In this document: positions 12,774-12,963 of the stretch, in pieces | Layout of the letters: each line of letters begins with the position of its first letter | Numbering within the stretch: the first letter of the stretch is position 1 | Assembly (NCBI GenBank): GCA_049964535.1 | Contig: JBMFXG010000062.1 | Location: 1-12,963, forward strand | Length of the DNA: 12,963 bases | Source of the DNA: JAJYZP01 sp049964535 | GTDB taxonomy: Bacteria; Actinomycetota; Acidimicrobiia; Acidimicrobiales; Acidimicrobiaceae | Direction: 5' to 3' | The notes under the pieces: generated by a model | Told to the model about the DNA's origin: nothing | The model's database searches: none | What the model saw: only the letters and a program-made list of their open reading frames with translations | Translations under genes and position numbers: made by a program

Positions 12774-12963
12774 ATGGCAGGCTCAGTGATAATCTCAGGC
12801 GCTAGAACGCCAATTGGAAAGCTTGCTGGGGCACTTTCGGGCTTTACCGCTATGGAGCTCGGCGGCATTGCGATTCGCGAGGCGCTCCGACGAGCATCCA
12901 TCGGGCCGGAGCTTGTCGACTATGTCTTCATGGGACAAGTTCTCCAGGCGGGTCAGGGTCAGA
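12774..12963 (+). CDS. Acetyl-CoA acetyltransferase (thiolase), 5' part only
   Basis: Thiolase that condenses two acetyl-CoA to acetoacetyl-CoA, or cleaves it; the entry step towards crotonyl-CoA and polyhydroxybutyrate. Only the first 63 codons are in the window. The N-terminus VIISGARTPIGKLAGALSGF (5-24) is the classic start of the family, and DYVFMGQVLQAGQGQ (49-63) matches the conserved region before the catalytic cysteine, which would lie about 25 residues beyond the window end. The ATG has a near-perfect Shine-Dalgarno 5 nt upstream. It is divergent from ccr, whose substrate it would help supply by way of acetoacetyl-CoA and 3-hydroxybutyryl-CoA. The role as biosynthetic or degradative thiolase cannot be decided from this part. 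Confidence 0.93.
   Translation, partial: MAGSVIISGARTPIGKLAGALSGFTAMELGGIAIREALRRASIGPELVDYVFMGQVLQAGQGQ

Noticed and set aside
1..12963. CRISPR array, prophage or insertion sequence
   Set aside because: No regularly spaced repeats, integrase, transposase or terminal inverted repeats were seen on reading both strands.

Overview
The window looks like chromosome from a moderate-GC actinobacterium, most plausibly an acidophilic member of the Acidimicrobiia (a Ferrimicrobium-like organism is my guess; this is inference only). Reasons: a MarP-type periplasmic protease on a CvpA-like membrane anchor, the tRNA-Ser / SRP RNA / dnaX / recR neighbourhood common in Actinobacteria, tRNAs without an encoded CCA, frequent GTG starts, and a crotonyl-CoA carboxylase/reductase with methylmalonyl-CoA epimerase. 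No phage, CRISPR or insertion sequence was recognised.

Layout. 1-527: no convincing gene, but a perfect 14-bp hairpin. 528-1721 (+): marP, with an intact His/Asp/Ser triad and the two cysteines of the regulatory disulfide. 1722-2002: a leader of about 150 nt with a plausible promoter and an attenuator-like hairpin. 2003-3625 (+): an APC-family amino-acid permease, followed by a strong intrinsic terminator. 3952-4689 (-): tRNA-Ser(GGA), tadA and tRNA-Ser(CGA), packed closely, the last only 2 nt after tadA. 4717-4854 (+): SRP RNA, then dnaX and recR (4911-7650) 7 nt apart, without the ybaB gene often found between them. 7651-8392: no intact gene, but pieces that read like protein in successive frames. 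8393-9445 (-): an integral membrane protein of the lysylphosphatidylglycerol-synthase TM / UPF0104 family. 9446-10766: no intact gene; at least 9684-10640 reads as a decayed minus-strand gene broken by several frameshifts and stops. 10767-12603 (-): ccr and mce overlapping by 14 nt. 12774-end (+): the start of an acetyl-CoA acetyltransferase, divergent from ccr.

How the genes fit together. dnaX, recR, the SRP RNA, tadA and the tRNAs form a conserved information-processing block. ccr, mce and the thiolase form a C4/C5 acyl-CoA module: thiolase makes acetoacetyl-CoA, Ccr reductively carboxylates crotonyl-CoA to ethylmalonyl-CoA, and the epimerase inverts C2 of ethylmalonyl/methylmalonyl-CoA. 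This is the signature of the ethylmalonyl-CoA pathway, or of extender-unit / propionate metabolism. MarP suggests adaptation of the cell envelope to acid. I did not find a clearly new defence or mobile system. The most unusual features are the two decayed-gene tracts, the leader of the permease, and the very tight tadA-tRNA arrangement.
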